A stretch of 64,000 nucleotides of DNA from Otatea glauca (GCA_036346275.1 CM070727.1:7803760-7867759), one strand, 5' to 3'. Shown: positions 1 to 13,180, counted from the first letter of the stretch. Numbers and translations are program-made. Notes: a model not told the origin generated them from the letters alone.

Positions 1-640
1 CCCGGCCGCCGGCGATCGGCCGGACGTCACTTCTGCGAGGGCCGTGTGCTCTCTGCTCTCACTGTCATGGCCGTCTGACGGACCACCCATGTCTCCATGG
101 GCGTCTTCCTCGACCTCTTTCTGTATTCTCCAGCCACATCTAACCTCTAGGTACGCGGCCCCCTGCACCCGCCGATCGGCATGCGCTGCAGTGTATGCGC
201 ACGCGCGTACCAGGAAGCTCGCGTCTGACGCTACCGTTTTTCGTGTGCGCGTGCAGGCAGCGCTGGGGGGACATGCACGATCCTGGCGGACAGGTAACAA
301 GTGGCGAGGCGTTCGTCTACCTGAACATGGTGGCGATCATGGTGACGAGGGTGCACGGGCGTGTCGATGGACCGGAGGAGTTGCCGCGGCTGGCCATTCT
401 CAAGATTGGGGGAAAATACACTTTTTTTAACCGGGAAAAATGCTTCTGATTGTAAGAGTCCGATGATATACGGGTGTTTTTACATCTTTCCCATCGTTTT
501 TCCTTGCGTTTTCAATTGCTTCGTTCGATAAAAAAAAAAGGAAATGCGTGCTTCGTTTGTTTGGTTTTGCGCATTGCCGAGTTATGACCTGTAGCAAATC
601 GACTTTAACTCGAAGCAATTCGGGGATTTAGGTTGATGAA
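1..640. other. GC-rich edge sequence, no gene assigned
   Basis: The first 400 bases are GC-rich and hold short overlapping open frames, none recognisable. One stretch (about 258-294) looks exon-like, with an AG before it and a GT after it, so this may be the edge of a gene mostly outside the window. From about 400 the sequence becomes AT-rich and featureless. Confidence 0.3.
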
Positions 641-779
641 CAAGGAGTTAATTTCAAATCACATGTGGCCATTGCAAAAAAAATTCTGGACCACATGCTG
701 GTGCACGTAATTTCCTTTTTTCTAATCCAACATCATCTTAAACTAGGTATCGCCTACCACATGAGCAAATCAAGAAAAC

Positions 780-1180
780 GTACAGAAAAAAGACAAACAA
801 TTTTTTCCTAAAAAAAAGGACACAAGCGTATTTTTTTTTCAAAAAAGGACCTAAATGTAAAAAAAACAGCAAAAGGATCTAAATGTAACGTGTAGCTTTT
901 GTTTTCGGAGAAAAGACCTGACGGCTTTTTCTCTCTTGAAAAAGGACCTAAAAGTAATTTCGATTTTTCCAAAAAGGACCCGAGCGCTACCCCTAAAAAC
1001 GCTAAAAGGGCATGAACGTAATATATATTCTTTTTCAAAAAAAAAAGACCTAATCGTAAATTTTTTTTCCTAAAAAGAACCTACATGTAATTTTTTTCGA
1101 AAAAGGACCCGAGCGTAATTTTTTTAAGCAAGGAGGAGGCAGGAACTCTTCTTTAGTAGAGGGGACGATTTGTACACTGG
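780..1180. repeat. Degenerate short-period array (ggacctaa-cgtaa type), copy 1
   Basis: A run of 20-45 base units, each an A or T homopolymer followed by variants of ggacctaaatgtaa or ggacccgagcgtaa. The order of variant units and the sequence just after the array (ggcaggaactct) match a second copy near 23.2-23.6 kb, so this looks like a dispersed element with internal repetition rather than a local expansion. No coding potential seen. Confidence 0.6.
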
Positions 1181-1653
1181 CAGCTAATATCCCTGTTTCT
1201 GTAAGAATTATTTCATGACACTAGAGAGTATGAAACAATGGAATTGATTTTTACGAGTGATTTTACTGCTGCTGTGCTTCTTGCCTCAGACCTTGGTACA
1301 CAAGAGTGCCACCCTGACACATCAATTATCTCTGTCAAGATTGCTGTGACAAAAGTCTTTTATAAACAAATTAAAACTATGCGCAACATTGATAGATGCA
1401 AGGATAGTAAGGCCATGTTTGGAACAAGGGAAATTTTTCCTGTTCTTGCAAAAAAAAAAGAACTGATTCCTGTGAAATTCCTGCATTCCAGACAGGCTCT
1501 AAAGTGGTACAAGAATGTTCTCCAACATAGATTAATTTTCTAGCATACAAGAGAGAAAGCTGATCAGCCTATAGACATAACTGCTGACAAAGCAAATTGG
1601 CGATGCCAGGAAAACAGAATTGACATATTACCAATAGCTCACCAAATGGAAAC

Positions 1654-4600
1654 TTATCTCAATCCACGTTGCAGAATGTGGGCCGAAAGAACTGCAGAGA
1701 ACAGGAAGGAGACAAAATACTCAGCACTAGAAACAACCGAAATTTATTGATAAAGATAGTGATGAACTGGAGGTTACCATCACATAGGTTGAAGGAGCAC
1801 TTTTGTGCAAAAATTCCTCTAGAGTCTAAAGTTTGATTGGATAATAAGATTTTATCCAAGTTTTCTTTCCTGCAAATCAGACATGAGAACTATGTACTTA
1901 GCAGACTTGAGGATCACTATGATCACACAGAAGCAACAAGTAGAAAAAGGATGTATGACGTTTATTAAACAAGAATGGCAGAAAATGCTTTCAGTTTGTC
2001 AGTTACATCAAAATGCTAATCAGTATTAAAAGAGAGAATCTTTTTGTCAATTATGTAAAGCAAATTCCCATAATCACGTCACATTGAGCTCAAAAGTAAG
2101 GCAGGTGCAATTCATGTAAACTCTGCAACAATAATAAGCAGGAAGCTATGCTGTATCCCAAAATCCATACTCATGAGCTTTGACATTAGGCATCACATCC
2201 GACACAGAAGTTTTAAAGAATAGCTGCTATTTAAATAGGGATTTGGTAAGTTAGACACATACCGAGCCCACAATCCATACTCATGAGCTTTGACATTAGG
2301 CATCACATCCGACACAGAAGTTTTAAAGAATAGCTGCTATTTAAATAGGGATTTGGTAAGTTCGATACATACCGAGCCCACAAAGGAATCAATTTCTTTC
2401 TACGCCTTGATTCTTGTTCATGTTCGAAATCATCATCATCCTCTTCGTCAGAATCTTTATATGGAGACATTTTGTATGACTGACAAAAGTTTCAGAAACA
2501 ACATAGCAGATAATTCAGTATTAGAACCACTGCTGACATGAGCGAAATCTATGAAAAGCACAACTAAGTGAAACCAAGGGTGACATGAGAAATCAAACTC
2601 AGCCCAGCTAGACAATCCTTTTTGTTTTGCCCCATACACAATAAAGCTACTGGTGTGTGTGTGCGCGCACGCTTTAGCAATTTGTCCACTTTGTAAGACT
2701 CATGACCAAGGTTCACAATATCAAATTTCAACCATCGGCAAAAACAGGTGGAAAATCAGCGGCCAAAAAGCAGCGAAAAAAATCAAAAATTGACCGATTT
2801 TCGACGGTTTTTTGTTGAAAATCGGCAAACTTAGTAACATCACTTTCCTCACCAATTTTCAACCGGTTTTATTCGATTTTCGGCACACTCAAGGAAAATT
2901 GGGAAAAAAATTCAGAAAATTCATTTAGTACTTCTAGAAAATCAAAAAGAGCAATTAATAAAAAAGAACAGAGACACTGTCAGATTTTTATAAGAATTTA
3001 CAAGCTTGATCATACTCTGAAATTTTAATGGTATCATAAAGAGTGCCCGAGGATCATGTAGTAAAATTTCCAGAAATATTAAACTTCATTTAGTGCTCCT
3101 AGAAAATCAAAAACAGAAGAGCGTATACAAAGACAATAGCACTGTTAGAATTTTTTTAAAAATACAAAGGTCTGATCATCATTTGAAAATTTTACAGCAT
3201 CATTAGCATTTCCTCAGGACCTCACACAAAAAGTTGCAGAAATATTAGACTTCATTTAGTGCCCCTAGAAAATCAAAAACAGAAGAGCAACACTGTCAGA
3301 ATTTTTTAAAAAATACACAGGTCTGATAATCATCTGAAAATTTTACAGCATCATTAGCATTTCCTCGGGACCTCACACAAAAATTTCAACACTTTTTGAT
3401 TAATTTTTCCAAATTTCCTGAATTGGACCGGTTAACCGACTGGTTTCAAATCTCGAGCCAGCTCGATACGGTCGAAAATCGCGATTTTTTGGAACCCTGC
3501 TCATGACCTCAACTGGAGAGAAGATGTTTAGATTACAGCAACTGATATCCTCAAAAAACATCTTTTACAGTGTTAACAGCAATCTGATGAACATGAATTA
3601 TGGAGTACATGTCACTATCAAGTAAGTTTTCTTAAACCCCGTGTCCTTAGTGGATATGCGATTTACATTGACTCATAATAACTTTTGACAAGTAGCAAGC
3701 ATGTTAACTGGAACAATATCCAAGATGAACAAGCAGTATCATTGCATGCAGATTTATAGGTAACATCCCTCCTCACAAGTTAAATAAAGAGCGTACCTCC
3801 TCGAGACTGTTTGGGATACTTTCTTTAGCATGAAGTCCAAAACTTGCAGGCCTCTCGTCTACTGCTACACCCTTCTCGTTGTTACTTTTATTAACCTTGT
3901 ATCCAAGAGCAGGTTTGGTAGTTTCATCAGGTTTTGCTTGGAATTTCCCCACATCAACCAAATTCGTCCTCGGCTCCTTATTATCCTGCAATGATTAAAA
4001 TATTAAAAAATTATATGTTTAAAGAAACAAAAAGATAGAAATAAAATGTATAGCTTGTACTTACAGAAGCTTTTCGATGAGCATCTTTCTCATTGTTCGC
4101 GGTATGTCTTCTATCCATTGGCTGCTTCTGTTGTTTTCGAGCTTCATCAATGAATTTTCTTTTTCGCTCCTTTTCCTTCTTTTCCTCCTCTTCCCTCTGC
4201 CTCTTCCTAGTGGCCACATTAGCATCCCCTTTCTTCTTTTGTTCTTCCTGTTTTTGTTTCAGTTCTTTCTCTTGCTTCAGTCTTTCACGTTCTAGTTTTG
4301 CAGCTGCTTTGCGCATTTCACGCTCACTTTGTTTCTGTTCTTCAAGATGTTTTGCAGCTTCAGCTACCTCAAGTGCCTTCACTCTAAAATCTTTTTTCAC
4401 TACAAGACAGAAGCCCCATTTGTCGAGGCCATCTATGAGCACCATTGACATTTTCGCTTTTAAGCTCAAATAATCTCTAATGGATTTAGAATACATTATT
4501 TGAAATAAATAATGCACGTAAACAAATAACACTTACCAAATGCTGTTGTAGGTTGCAGGTTTGGTTTTACAAGAGGTAAAAAAGATGTCACATTGGCAAC

Positions 4601-7600
4601 AACATTGCTAGGCTTAGATTGTTTGTCAAGATTTGCTTCACTCCTGTGTCTTTCATTTCTGTTATCAAGTATTTCTGTCCTGCTTAATCTGTCGTGAAGA
4701 GAATGAGAAACTTTCCCTTCTCTCTTAACTGAAGTAGCACCGCAATTTTCTGCAGTCAAATCTATCTTACCTGTATCCATGAATCTTGTGGAAAGAGAAG
4801 CAGAATTTCCGGTGTTCTGACATAATCCAGTGATATCCTGAAGTTCTTTTCTGTTAGATGCCCACTGGTGTGAGTAATCCACATCTACAGATCCAGGTAA
4901 TATCTCTTGGTAGTCATTTTCATCCGCAATGATGCTGTCTTCATCAATTCGGAAGCATGCAAGTTCAGGAATAGAACCCATATGTTCTGAATCAGATCCA
5001 GCTTTTGCCAAAATTTTGCCCAGGCTATATTTTTCAACTGATGGGGTCAATGGATTTTCGATGGTGTCTTGTCTGTTGCTAGCATTTGAAGAACATGAGG
5101 CTATGGCTTCAGAAATAAGAAAAGAACCATCAAATCCCAATCCAGATGCACCAAAAATGTCCATTGTGCTGCTATCATTACTTGCACTGTATTGGCATAC
5201 ATCATCAGGGAAGGAACAGTTTGTAGGTTTACCGGACACAGTTGCCAATAGCTGATGCATACCACCCGCTGTGTTAATATTGTACTTCTTTGGGAGATGT
5301 GAACTTGTGACTAATTGTCTGGAATCATAAAGGGCCTCAAATGTCCTTTCTCCGATAGTTGGGCTGTCAAATTGGACAGGAACATCAAAGCTCTCGAATT
5401 CTGGCATTGTATCATCACAGTCGACAGATTCATCACCCTCTTGCCTTGGAATAGCAGCAGTTGTTGTTGTCACAAACTCAACGTCTAAATTATTTGGTAA
5501 CTGTGCTTGAGAATTTTCGAAGACCCTTCCCACAATTGCAGTCCTGCTGCTGCTAGCTCTAGGAGAGTTATGAAGGACAGCATTTGATAAGCTAATTGTA
5601 TTTCGTCTTTCGGGAGAAGAATTCCCATCTTCATGAACACCACTTGCAGCTGACGTCTTATGGTTACTTGCAGCATTCCCCCCCTCTAACTTGAGAGACA
5701 TGCGCCCACAGGATCCTGAACTCCTTAAGAAGCAATGACCAGAAGGTTGTGATTTCTTTGAGAAATTTGCTGCAGTTAACATTTGACCGCCAATGCCAAC
5801 TTGGCGATTCAGACACAATGAATTTTTGCGAGAAGACCTGGAAAGGGCAATGTCCGATTGGCACGTTATTCTTCTCCTTTTAGATGACACACGGCCATGT
5901 ACTTGAACTCCATCTGCAACTGACCTCTTCTGGTCACTAGCAGCCCTATTTCCGTCTGACTGGAGCAGATTAAATTTCTCATGTGATACTGAACTACGTA
6001 AAAAGTATCGAACAGAAGGTCGTGAAGACTTCATTCGCTTATTGTTCTCCGTTGTGCATGAGTTAGCATTTATTTGAACAGCACTCTCAAAAAGAGAGGT
6101 CTTCTGTTCAGTTCCTGCAAGATTAGAAGCTACGGTAAGGACATGCAAGAGTGACACGACTTGCTATAAAAGACAACTTACAATAATCTACAAGTAGCGA
6201 GAATGGTACCATCTTGTTGCAGGCTTCCTGTGCATTTTTGGGCTGAAGTCATACTGTTCCTTTCTGTTGTGTGCATCACGCCGGTTCTTCTAGCTGAAAA
6301 ACTGCTCATAACATCTGGCACCACAGACTCATTCTTTTTGTTCCTAACAGAAACGTCACATGCTTTGCTCAAAGCCGAGAATTTTACCTGAACATCACCC
6401 AACTTTCCTGAATGGCAGTTGACTGCATCAGATGCTGGCTTTCCATTGAGTGTCTCATTTTCTTTGCCCAGAGGAGGGTGGCCCAAGGGAGTATCCACAT
6501 CTGCAAAATTCCCGTTGAATTCTAAAGATGGCCTGACCAATAAATATTGCTCCTGAGATAACTCGTTTTCTGCAGATACAGAGGCATTTGCAACAGGACA
6601 ATCATTGGTATATGTGTCGTTACTTTGTGTTTTACAAGAAGAGAGGCTCAGTGGATAAACTTCACCCGAAATAATAGTCTGAGGTGAAAGCTGCTTATGT
6701 GAGAGGTCGTCACACTTATCCTCCTCTAACAATCTGTCGGGAAATATTCCTGATGATGCAGGAGCCTCAGAACTAGTATCAGCTAGTTGGGTAGGTAGCT
6801 GCAAAGATCCACTGTATGGAGGATGCAAAACATGAGAATCAGAGCACTGTTCTTCAACAGACTTGGAATTACGAGTGACGATTTGATGTGAAAAACCATC
6901 AAGTTTTTTTATTCTTTCAGTATCTTCTACAGTGTTCAGTGTATCCCTTTGAAGCAGTGGACTGACAGCACGACAGGACCTTTCGAAACAATTGGTTTCA
7001 ACACTACTTATTTTTTTCTTTTCAAGAGGTGGGCTGACCTTAGAACATGATCCTTCGAGAGAATTTGTTTCAGAAATACACCAGGTATCCTTTTCAAGCA
7101 ATGGTCCGGTCATAGACTTAGGTACTTCAGAGGGACTGATCAGAGATGATGGGTCCGCATTTCGAGAATGCATGCCAGTAGGATCAAGACTGGCACGTTC
7201 CAAAGCACAGTCCTGGTGCTGCTTCACTGGTGCACCGTCAGGGTTCAAATATCCTGATTCAAAGCTATCAGGCAATGATCTGCCCATCGAACGAGGTACT
7301 TCAGAACATCTGGTAGAAGATGGGTCTTCAATTAAAGGATGTGCCCCAGCAAGATCAAGATTCACATTTTCCAAAGCACATTTCAGTTGCTGCATTGTTT
7401 GTTCACCTGCAGGATTCATACAAACTGATTCAACACCATCAAATTCAAGTTTTTTCGGCTCAACCAACGGAAGTGGATGGCACACACTATCTGCAATTTG
7501 CACTCTTAGCAAATTTCTAACAGAACAATTATTAGTGACCTTGCCATTATTGTCAGAACTGACATTCTGGTTTTCTATAACCAGAGATTGAGAACAATCT

Positions 7601-8831
7601 AAGTGAACTCGATTTCCAAGATCACCATCTTTGCAGCACTTTAAGAATTCAGTTGGCCTATCCTTATTGGCATAAAAATCATTCTCCTGACCTGGCAAAG
7701 AGAACATTGTTCCAGCATTGTTTGCACCATCACCACATGGTTTGGAGGATAGTGATGATGTGGTTCTGTTCGACCCTACAGTTGCAAGGCTAGAGCTCTG
7801 CATCCTGTCTTGCATACCATCACCGCTTCCACTGTTTGCAGCTTGATCCTTTTCACGTAACCGATCTTCAATATTCCTCTGTCTTGACCTGGAACGCTGT
7901 ATCCTTGAAAACATGCTGACTTCAGCGCTAGCCTCAGCAAGCTCCTGGATAACTGAAGTCTGCTTTTGCTGAGGCTCTTCATGTTGGTTAGTATCCACAG
8001 CAGCACAAATAGTCTCTAGGTGGGTATATCCATTTGGAACCCCCATCTTTCTGAAGAAAGTACTAGGAACAGCTGGAGGCTTAAAGACTGTTCTATTGGT
8101 TGACGGTGTGGTAATCTGTCTTCCAGGGAAAACTAACTCCGAAACAATTGGTTTGCCATTCAGCTCTACACACACACACACGACTATTTCAATACATGAA
8201 TAAAATGCAATATAACAGCAATGTGGAAAAGAAAAACAAGGAACAACATGAATGGACAAAAAGGCTAAATACGATAGAGGAGAATTGAACTACAGTTTCA
8301 GGGAATTTTTAGCCAAATTATAACTCATGGGTTTCTACAAGTGTGTTCCAACTCCCGAGTTTTAGTACACAAGCTCCAAATGGGAGCATTCCCAACTCAA
8401 AACTTCTCCAATGCAACAGATAAGGAGAACGCTAACCAAACGAGTCCTCTACGAAATGTTAACAACGCTAAACCAATATACCACATGGTAGCTAGTATAG
8501 GAAAATCTAAGGTTACATCATCAAAAAATCTACCAAACGGCCAATCAAACTACCCAATATCCAGCCTGAATGGAAACCGAAGTCCCGACCCAACCCTCAC
8601 GAACAACCCAACCAGACGGCACTAACCCACAGGCGGAAGCGGAAGTGAGCGAGAGAGGCAGCACACACCTTGCGGCTCTCCGACGCAGGGGGGAAGGAGC
8701 AACGGCGGGGGGCGGTGACCGGCGGCGAGGAGGGTGCAGGCGAGGGACTGGGCGTGGGAGTCCACCTGTTCCCGCATCTGCGCGGTCACCCAATCCCGGC
8801 GCTCGAAGACCTGCATGAAGAGCCCCTCCAT
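1654..8831 (-). CDS. Inner centromere protein (INCENP / WYRD-like), 8 exons, 1485 aa
   Basis: Scaffold of the chromosomal passenger complex, which binds and activates Aurora kinase at centromeres and the division plane. Exons on the minus strand: 8831-8669, 8165-6210, 6114-4537, 4399-4065, 3985-3797, 2479-2373, 1869-1778, 1691-1654. All introns are GT-AG, phases join, and the total is 4458 nt. Seen: a conserved plant N-terminus starting MEGLFMQVFERRDWV; a basic SRIQRSRSRQ motif near residue 140; a low-complexity middle with internal duplications (about 302-412 and 738-900); a highly charged Lys/Glu/Arg helix or coiled coil (about 1240-1335); and the Aurora-binding IN-box (about 1408-1485) with SYKMSPYKDSDEEDDDD, then RRRKKLIPLWAR and a C-terminal helix ending RGLR. 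The family is known for a C-terminal IN-box and central single helix. The start is the first ATG of the conserved N-terminus. Intron 1 ends in an unusual GT repeat, so that acceptor is the least certain junction. Confidence 0.93.
2162..2382. repeat. 110-bp tandem duplication spanning an exon end and splice donor of INCENP
   Basis: Two nearly identical 110-base units (2162-2271 and 2272-2382) with very few mismatches. The unit includes the last bases of the IN-box exon and its GT donor, so the intron downstream contains a second, decoy exon-end plus donor about 110 bases after the real one. Confidence 0.85.
2708..3499. mobile_element. Non-autonomous MULE-like element in INCENP intron 5
   Basis: A 792-base AT-rich insert flanked by a perfect 9-base direct repeat, CTCATGACC (2699-2707 and 3500-3508), the target-site length typical of Mutator-like elements. 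Short imperfect terminal inverted repeats are visible (AAGGTTCAC at the left, CAGGGTTCC as the right-end complement). The interior holds about three diverged units of roughly 155-175 bases, each with a cactgtcagaattttt-like segment. No transposase frame is present. Confidence 0.7.
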
Positions 8832-9690
8832 GGCTGGCTGGCTGCCGGAGTTGTCTCCGAGGTGGCCGGGGGAGCTAGGGTTTGGGCATGGAGGTGTGGG
8901 TGTGGAACGGCTAGTGGTGAGGGGAGGGGAAAGAGATGGCTGGATTGGGATTTTTGAATTGCCGGGATTGGGGAAAGACGAGATCACGAGATCTTAGGGA
9001 CGGGATCGGACGGCCAGGATCTCTGCTCTCTCTGTGGGTGTGAATGCGATGGCTGTGATTGGGTTTTGATTCGTTAGGACGATGGGGTAGGATCATTGTT
9101 GTCCTATCGCCTATGGCGCTAGTCCTCACTTCTATTTAGCTGGGCCTAGCGATTAGTTGCTGGTCTGCCGTTAAATTAGCGTCTAGTAGAACGTTAGGTA
9201 GGATGACATTTTTTTCCTTTTTCTGCAAATCTGTCCCTCATGCGAACATTTTTGTAAAACAAGCATCGTCCTTGATCGCGAAAGCAGCGACAGACGACAT
9301 ATGTTATCTACCATGTACCCCGAGCTTGACAGCTTGTACAACGAAGCAAGAGCTCAAAAAGTCCTACCGAGCAAGCCTTCCGTGGTAGCAATCCTCACCG
9401 CACTATTCAACCACTTAATTAATAATTAACTAATCAAAACATTGATGATTATTCCCTTACTTAAGTGCTACTCCTAAAGTTACCGTGGAAGTCATGCTCG
9501 ACAGCTCAATACCGAACTACTACAACTCAATACATATGCTACTGAGCTCAAGGTACGCAGTAGCTTTTTACCTGTCGCAGTCGGTGAGTTGCTATGGTAC
9601 GAGAGCGTGACAGGTGACACATATCACCCATCGTTGTTTATGTGGTGGGGAACGGGGCTTAATTTATTATTTTATCTAGATAATGGCTAA
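8832..9690. other. INCENP upstream flank, otherwise no gene
   Basis: About 250 bases of pyrimidine-rich (on the minus strand), GC-rich sequence directly upstream of the INCENP start is a plausible 5' UTR and promoter, but no clear TATA box was seen. From about 9130 to 9690 nothing recognisable was found. Confidence 0.4.
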
Positions 9691-12485
9691 ATATGAAGCA
9701 AAAAATGCAAGAGGTTCAATCAAGCGAAAGCTTCGGTTTGATTGAGCTATGTAGGAGCAAGGTTCCAAAATTCAGCGAAATTTCAGAAATCTCGCCTGAG
9801 TTTTAAAAAAATGACAAATGGTGAGAAAAACTTAAATTTAATTCTTGATACATCAAAATGTTCATTTAAGAAGGAAGACTTAGGCTTTGATAAAAATTGT
9901 ATCTCACAACCAAGCACATCAAAGGTTATTCCAAAAAAGCATGACTTTCAAAAAGTGGCATTTCTATGAAAAAGATTCAAAATAGCATTGTGAAAAAATA
10001 TTTTAATTGTGGAAAACTTTGACATATTAAAACCAATTGCTATGCTAATTTAGGTCCAAAATTTTGGGATAATTTTCTTAATGTTAATTGCTATAAATAC
10101 GGTAGGATGGGTCATATTGCTAGAAATTATTTTGTGCATCCTACTCATTGTTTTGAGGCTAATAAAATTAATTTCCAGCAAGAAAAAATATTTATTTTGA
10201 TCCTAAAACTCCTCAAAAGCAGCAAGCAACTTTGAGCATGACACCTTTATATAATGCATACCGAACTAGAAGCCTGGTTGAGTAAAATAGTGCTAAAACA
10301 TTGTGGGTTCCAAAAAATTCAATAAAAAACAGCAAGGTATCAAAAGTGTGGGTACCTAAACATCTTCTCCCATTTTAGAATAAAGATAAATGACTTGGAA
10401 ACCGGTGGCTAATTGATTTGGATTGCTTATGACACATGACATGAGATAAAAAAAATGGTTTTCAAGTCTAGAAAGTACAAAGAATGATAGTATTGTTCTT
10501 AATGTTTAGACTAATTGACTCAAGGAGTCTTGTGATGTTGCTTTTGATGAGTCTAACATCTACTCTAGAACTATTTTACAAAGTGCAGGTTTGTAAATAG
10601 TATAAAGTGATGATGGCCTACACCAACAACAAATTTTGAATATATAGTTGATTCAAATGTGAATGGAGAACCATAAATTCAACAAGGTACATGTGCTTTT
10701 GTCCTATAGTACTCTCATGACTCTCATTTAGAACTTGTTGGTTATTCTTATGCTGAATTTGTTTGTGATAAAATTGATATATGACATCATTTTATTCGGG
10801 ATCATGTGGACAAAGATACTATTGCAATTGTTTTTGTGAAAACTAAGAATCATCTGGCTAATATTTTTACTAAACCTTTGGTATATTCTGAGTTGCAAGT
10901 TTAAGAAGAGAATTGTGTATTATTCGTTCAAACAATATTTTATAAATGCAACAATTGAGGGGGAGCATATGCATGTGTTGAAATAAATACATTTATTTAG
11001 AAACATTATGAGAAATATCTTTTTAAAATCTATTTATATGTAAATATCTGTCTACATATGTTCTTGATAGTGGTGTGTAGCAAGTTACTTTAGATTGTCT
11101 AGTCCACATTGGTTTATGACCGAGTTCCTTACTTATTGAATGTTGAGCACTTTAGTTCTTTAGTGAGCATTATTTGAGATTTGCTAAAATCACATTTAAT
11201 AATACCATGAGTGTTCATTAGTACTTGAGATTTAGTGGGTTATGCTAAATGTAAGTTACTTCCATTACTTTCTAATATCATAGTAGTAGTCGATATATGC
11301 CCAAAATAACATATTCCTATGTCAAGCTCATGACTATAAACTCAAAAAATCGGGGTAGTCAAATAAAAAAAATAGAAAAAAAGCTTCCTCAAAGTGGATG
11401 CGGAAAAAAAGCACCTCAAAGTGGTACAAATGAACAAATGTTGTGGGTATGCTAGACAAATACCTATGGTGTGAGTGATTGGGTGGAGTAAAATGATATG
11501 CATAACCTTCTAAAATCTTGAAGAATGGTTCTTGCTTATGCTACACAAAGTTTAATTATGCAGTTTTGATTTTTGCTCATGTGTGAATAAAATGCTTACT
11601 TTGGTTTTTGAGTTGAAACAAGGTATGTTCCAGTTGAAGGTTTCTAGATGTTTAAATATTTCTTTCTACTACTTACTATTGGAGTAGATGTTGCATGGGT
11701 ATTTGTATTTTCTATTTAACTCGATTGCTCATGATATATTCTGAATGCATGGATTTATTTCAATTATTTATTGCTCCAATAGCATTTTTCATTCATCCTT
11801 GATGTGTGTTTTGCCAAAGGGGGAGAGATAATATGCTAAAAGTTGCTTAAATTGAGATAATTAAGGGGGAGTTATTGAATGGTAATTAAGGTGAATATTG
11901 TTGATAAAAATTATGGATTATTTACAGGTTGTCAAATCACTGGTCAAGGGGAAGATTGTTAATTCTAGTAGCGAAATATTTATGTGATGATTAATTTGAC
12001 AACAATATTTGTGAGTGTGTGATGATTAATTTGACAACATTATTTGTGATGGAAAATAATAATATTTGTGATGGAATATTTATTTGTAGAAGAAGGTAGT
12101 ACTGTGTGTGTTTTGTTGTTTATTTGCAACAGGTATTGCAGCGTAGGGATGCGAGATGGACGCACACTGCAGGTTAGAGAGAATCCGCACAGGTAGCGCG
12201 TAACCCGAGAGCAGCACACGTGAAAGTCACAGAGGTGCAAGCGTAGCACGCGAGGTCGCGGAGGTGCAAGTGGCACGCGAGATCGCAAGTGCAGGAGGCG
12301 CAACACGTGAATGATGTAGGTGCAGTGAGACGAGACGCGTAGAGGTCTACGCAGACGGACGACATAGTGTGGTGGCCAGCGGGCCGTGCAGACGAGTGAG
12401 TCATGCGAGTACGGCATATGAGCCGTACGTATCCGTGTGTGGGCTTCAAGTATATGCATGTATTGGACCATGTGTTATTGGGTCA
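9690..12485 (+). mobile_element. Decayed SIRE/Maximus-type copia retrotransposon remnant
   Basis: Fragments in the order expected for a plus-strand copia element. At 9742-9969 is a gag segment (NLNLILDTSK, LGFDKN) like that of the large tandem element at 28-49 kb. At about 10010-10140 are two eroded CCHC zinc knuckles (NCGKL..HIKTNCY and HIARN). At 10390-10450 is a protease start with a damaged active site (WLIDLDC..HMT). At about 10750-10900 is the end of RNase H (HHFIRDHV, LANIFTKPL). Integrase and reverse transcriptase are missing. G-rich polypurine tracts follow at 10950, 11820 and 11945, the last running into TGTTAATT at 11957, a possible LTR start. Many stops and frameshifts. Confidence 0.75.
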
Positions 12486-13180
12486 GGTTGTAGGATCAAG
12501 GATAACCGACTAGAGGGGTGAATAGGAGGTTTCTAAATTTTTTGACACAATTTAAAAACTAACAACAACAACACGATATAAAGATACAAAAAGTAAATTT
12601 ACACCAAACTTCTCTAGCATACCCTTGAGATACTATGTCAAATTTAGTATAGCAAATATACTAGAGATCACAAGGGCTATCAAGAATATGCTATTAATGA
12701 ACTAGATTCTCAACAATGAGGAATGCCAATCACAAATAAATAGGAGACAAGAAATTTGACCCGTGGTCTCGGAGACTTGCCGGTCTCCCCTACTCTACGT
12801 TGAGGTGGCTTGAACCACGTCAAGCCGGCTCCACTCGCTTGAGCCTTCCTCGATCACTAAGGTAGTTCTTCCCCGCTCCGGGTAGGCGAACTCTGGCCTT
12901 CACAACATGCCAAGGCTTCTCACAATCTCCGTTGAGAAGCTCACCGAGCACAATCGCCACCAAGCCGTCTAGGAGGCGGCAACCTCCAAGAGTAATAAAC
13001 CTTGACGCTTACTTGAGGTCGAATATTTGTGTCTAAAGGCTCAAATATGAAATGCAACACACAACCTAGCTTCTCACACTCACAAATAAAAATTGAATGC
13101 ACACAAGAGTGGAGAATACTTGCTAGAGCTCAAATATCATCAATGAGGACCAAAAGTTGCTCTAGAATGCAGGTGATGAG

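Noticed and set aside
1238..1543. 101-codon plus-strand frame downstream of INCENP
   Set aside because: No recognisable family or splice context. It lies in the likely 3' flank of the opposite-strand gene.
4077..4473. Phe/Ser/Leu-rich plus-strand frames opposite the INCENP coiled coil
   Set aside because: Antisense shadow of the Lys/Glu-rich helix. The minus strand has a complete spliced gene.
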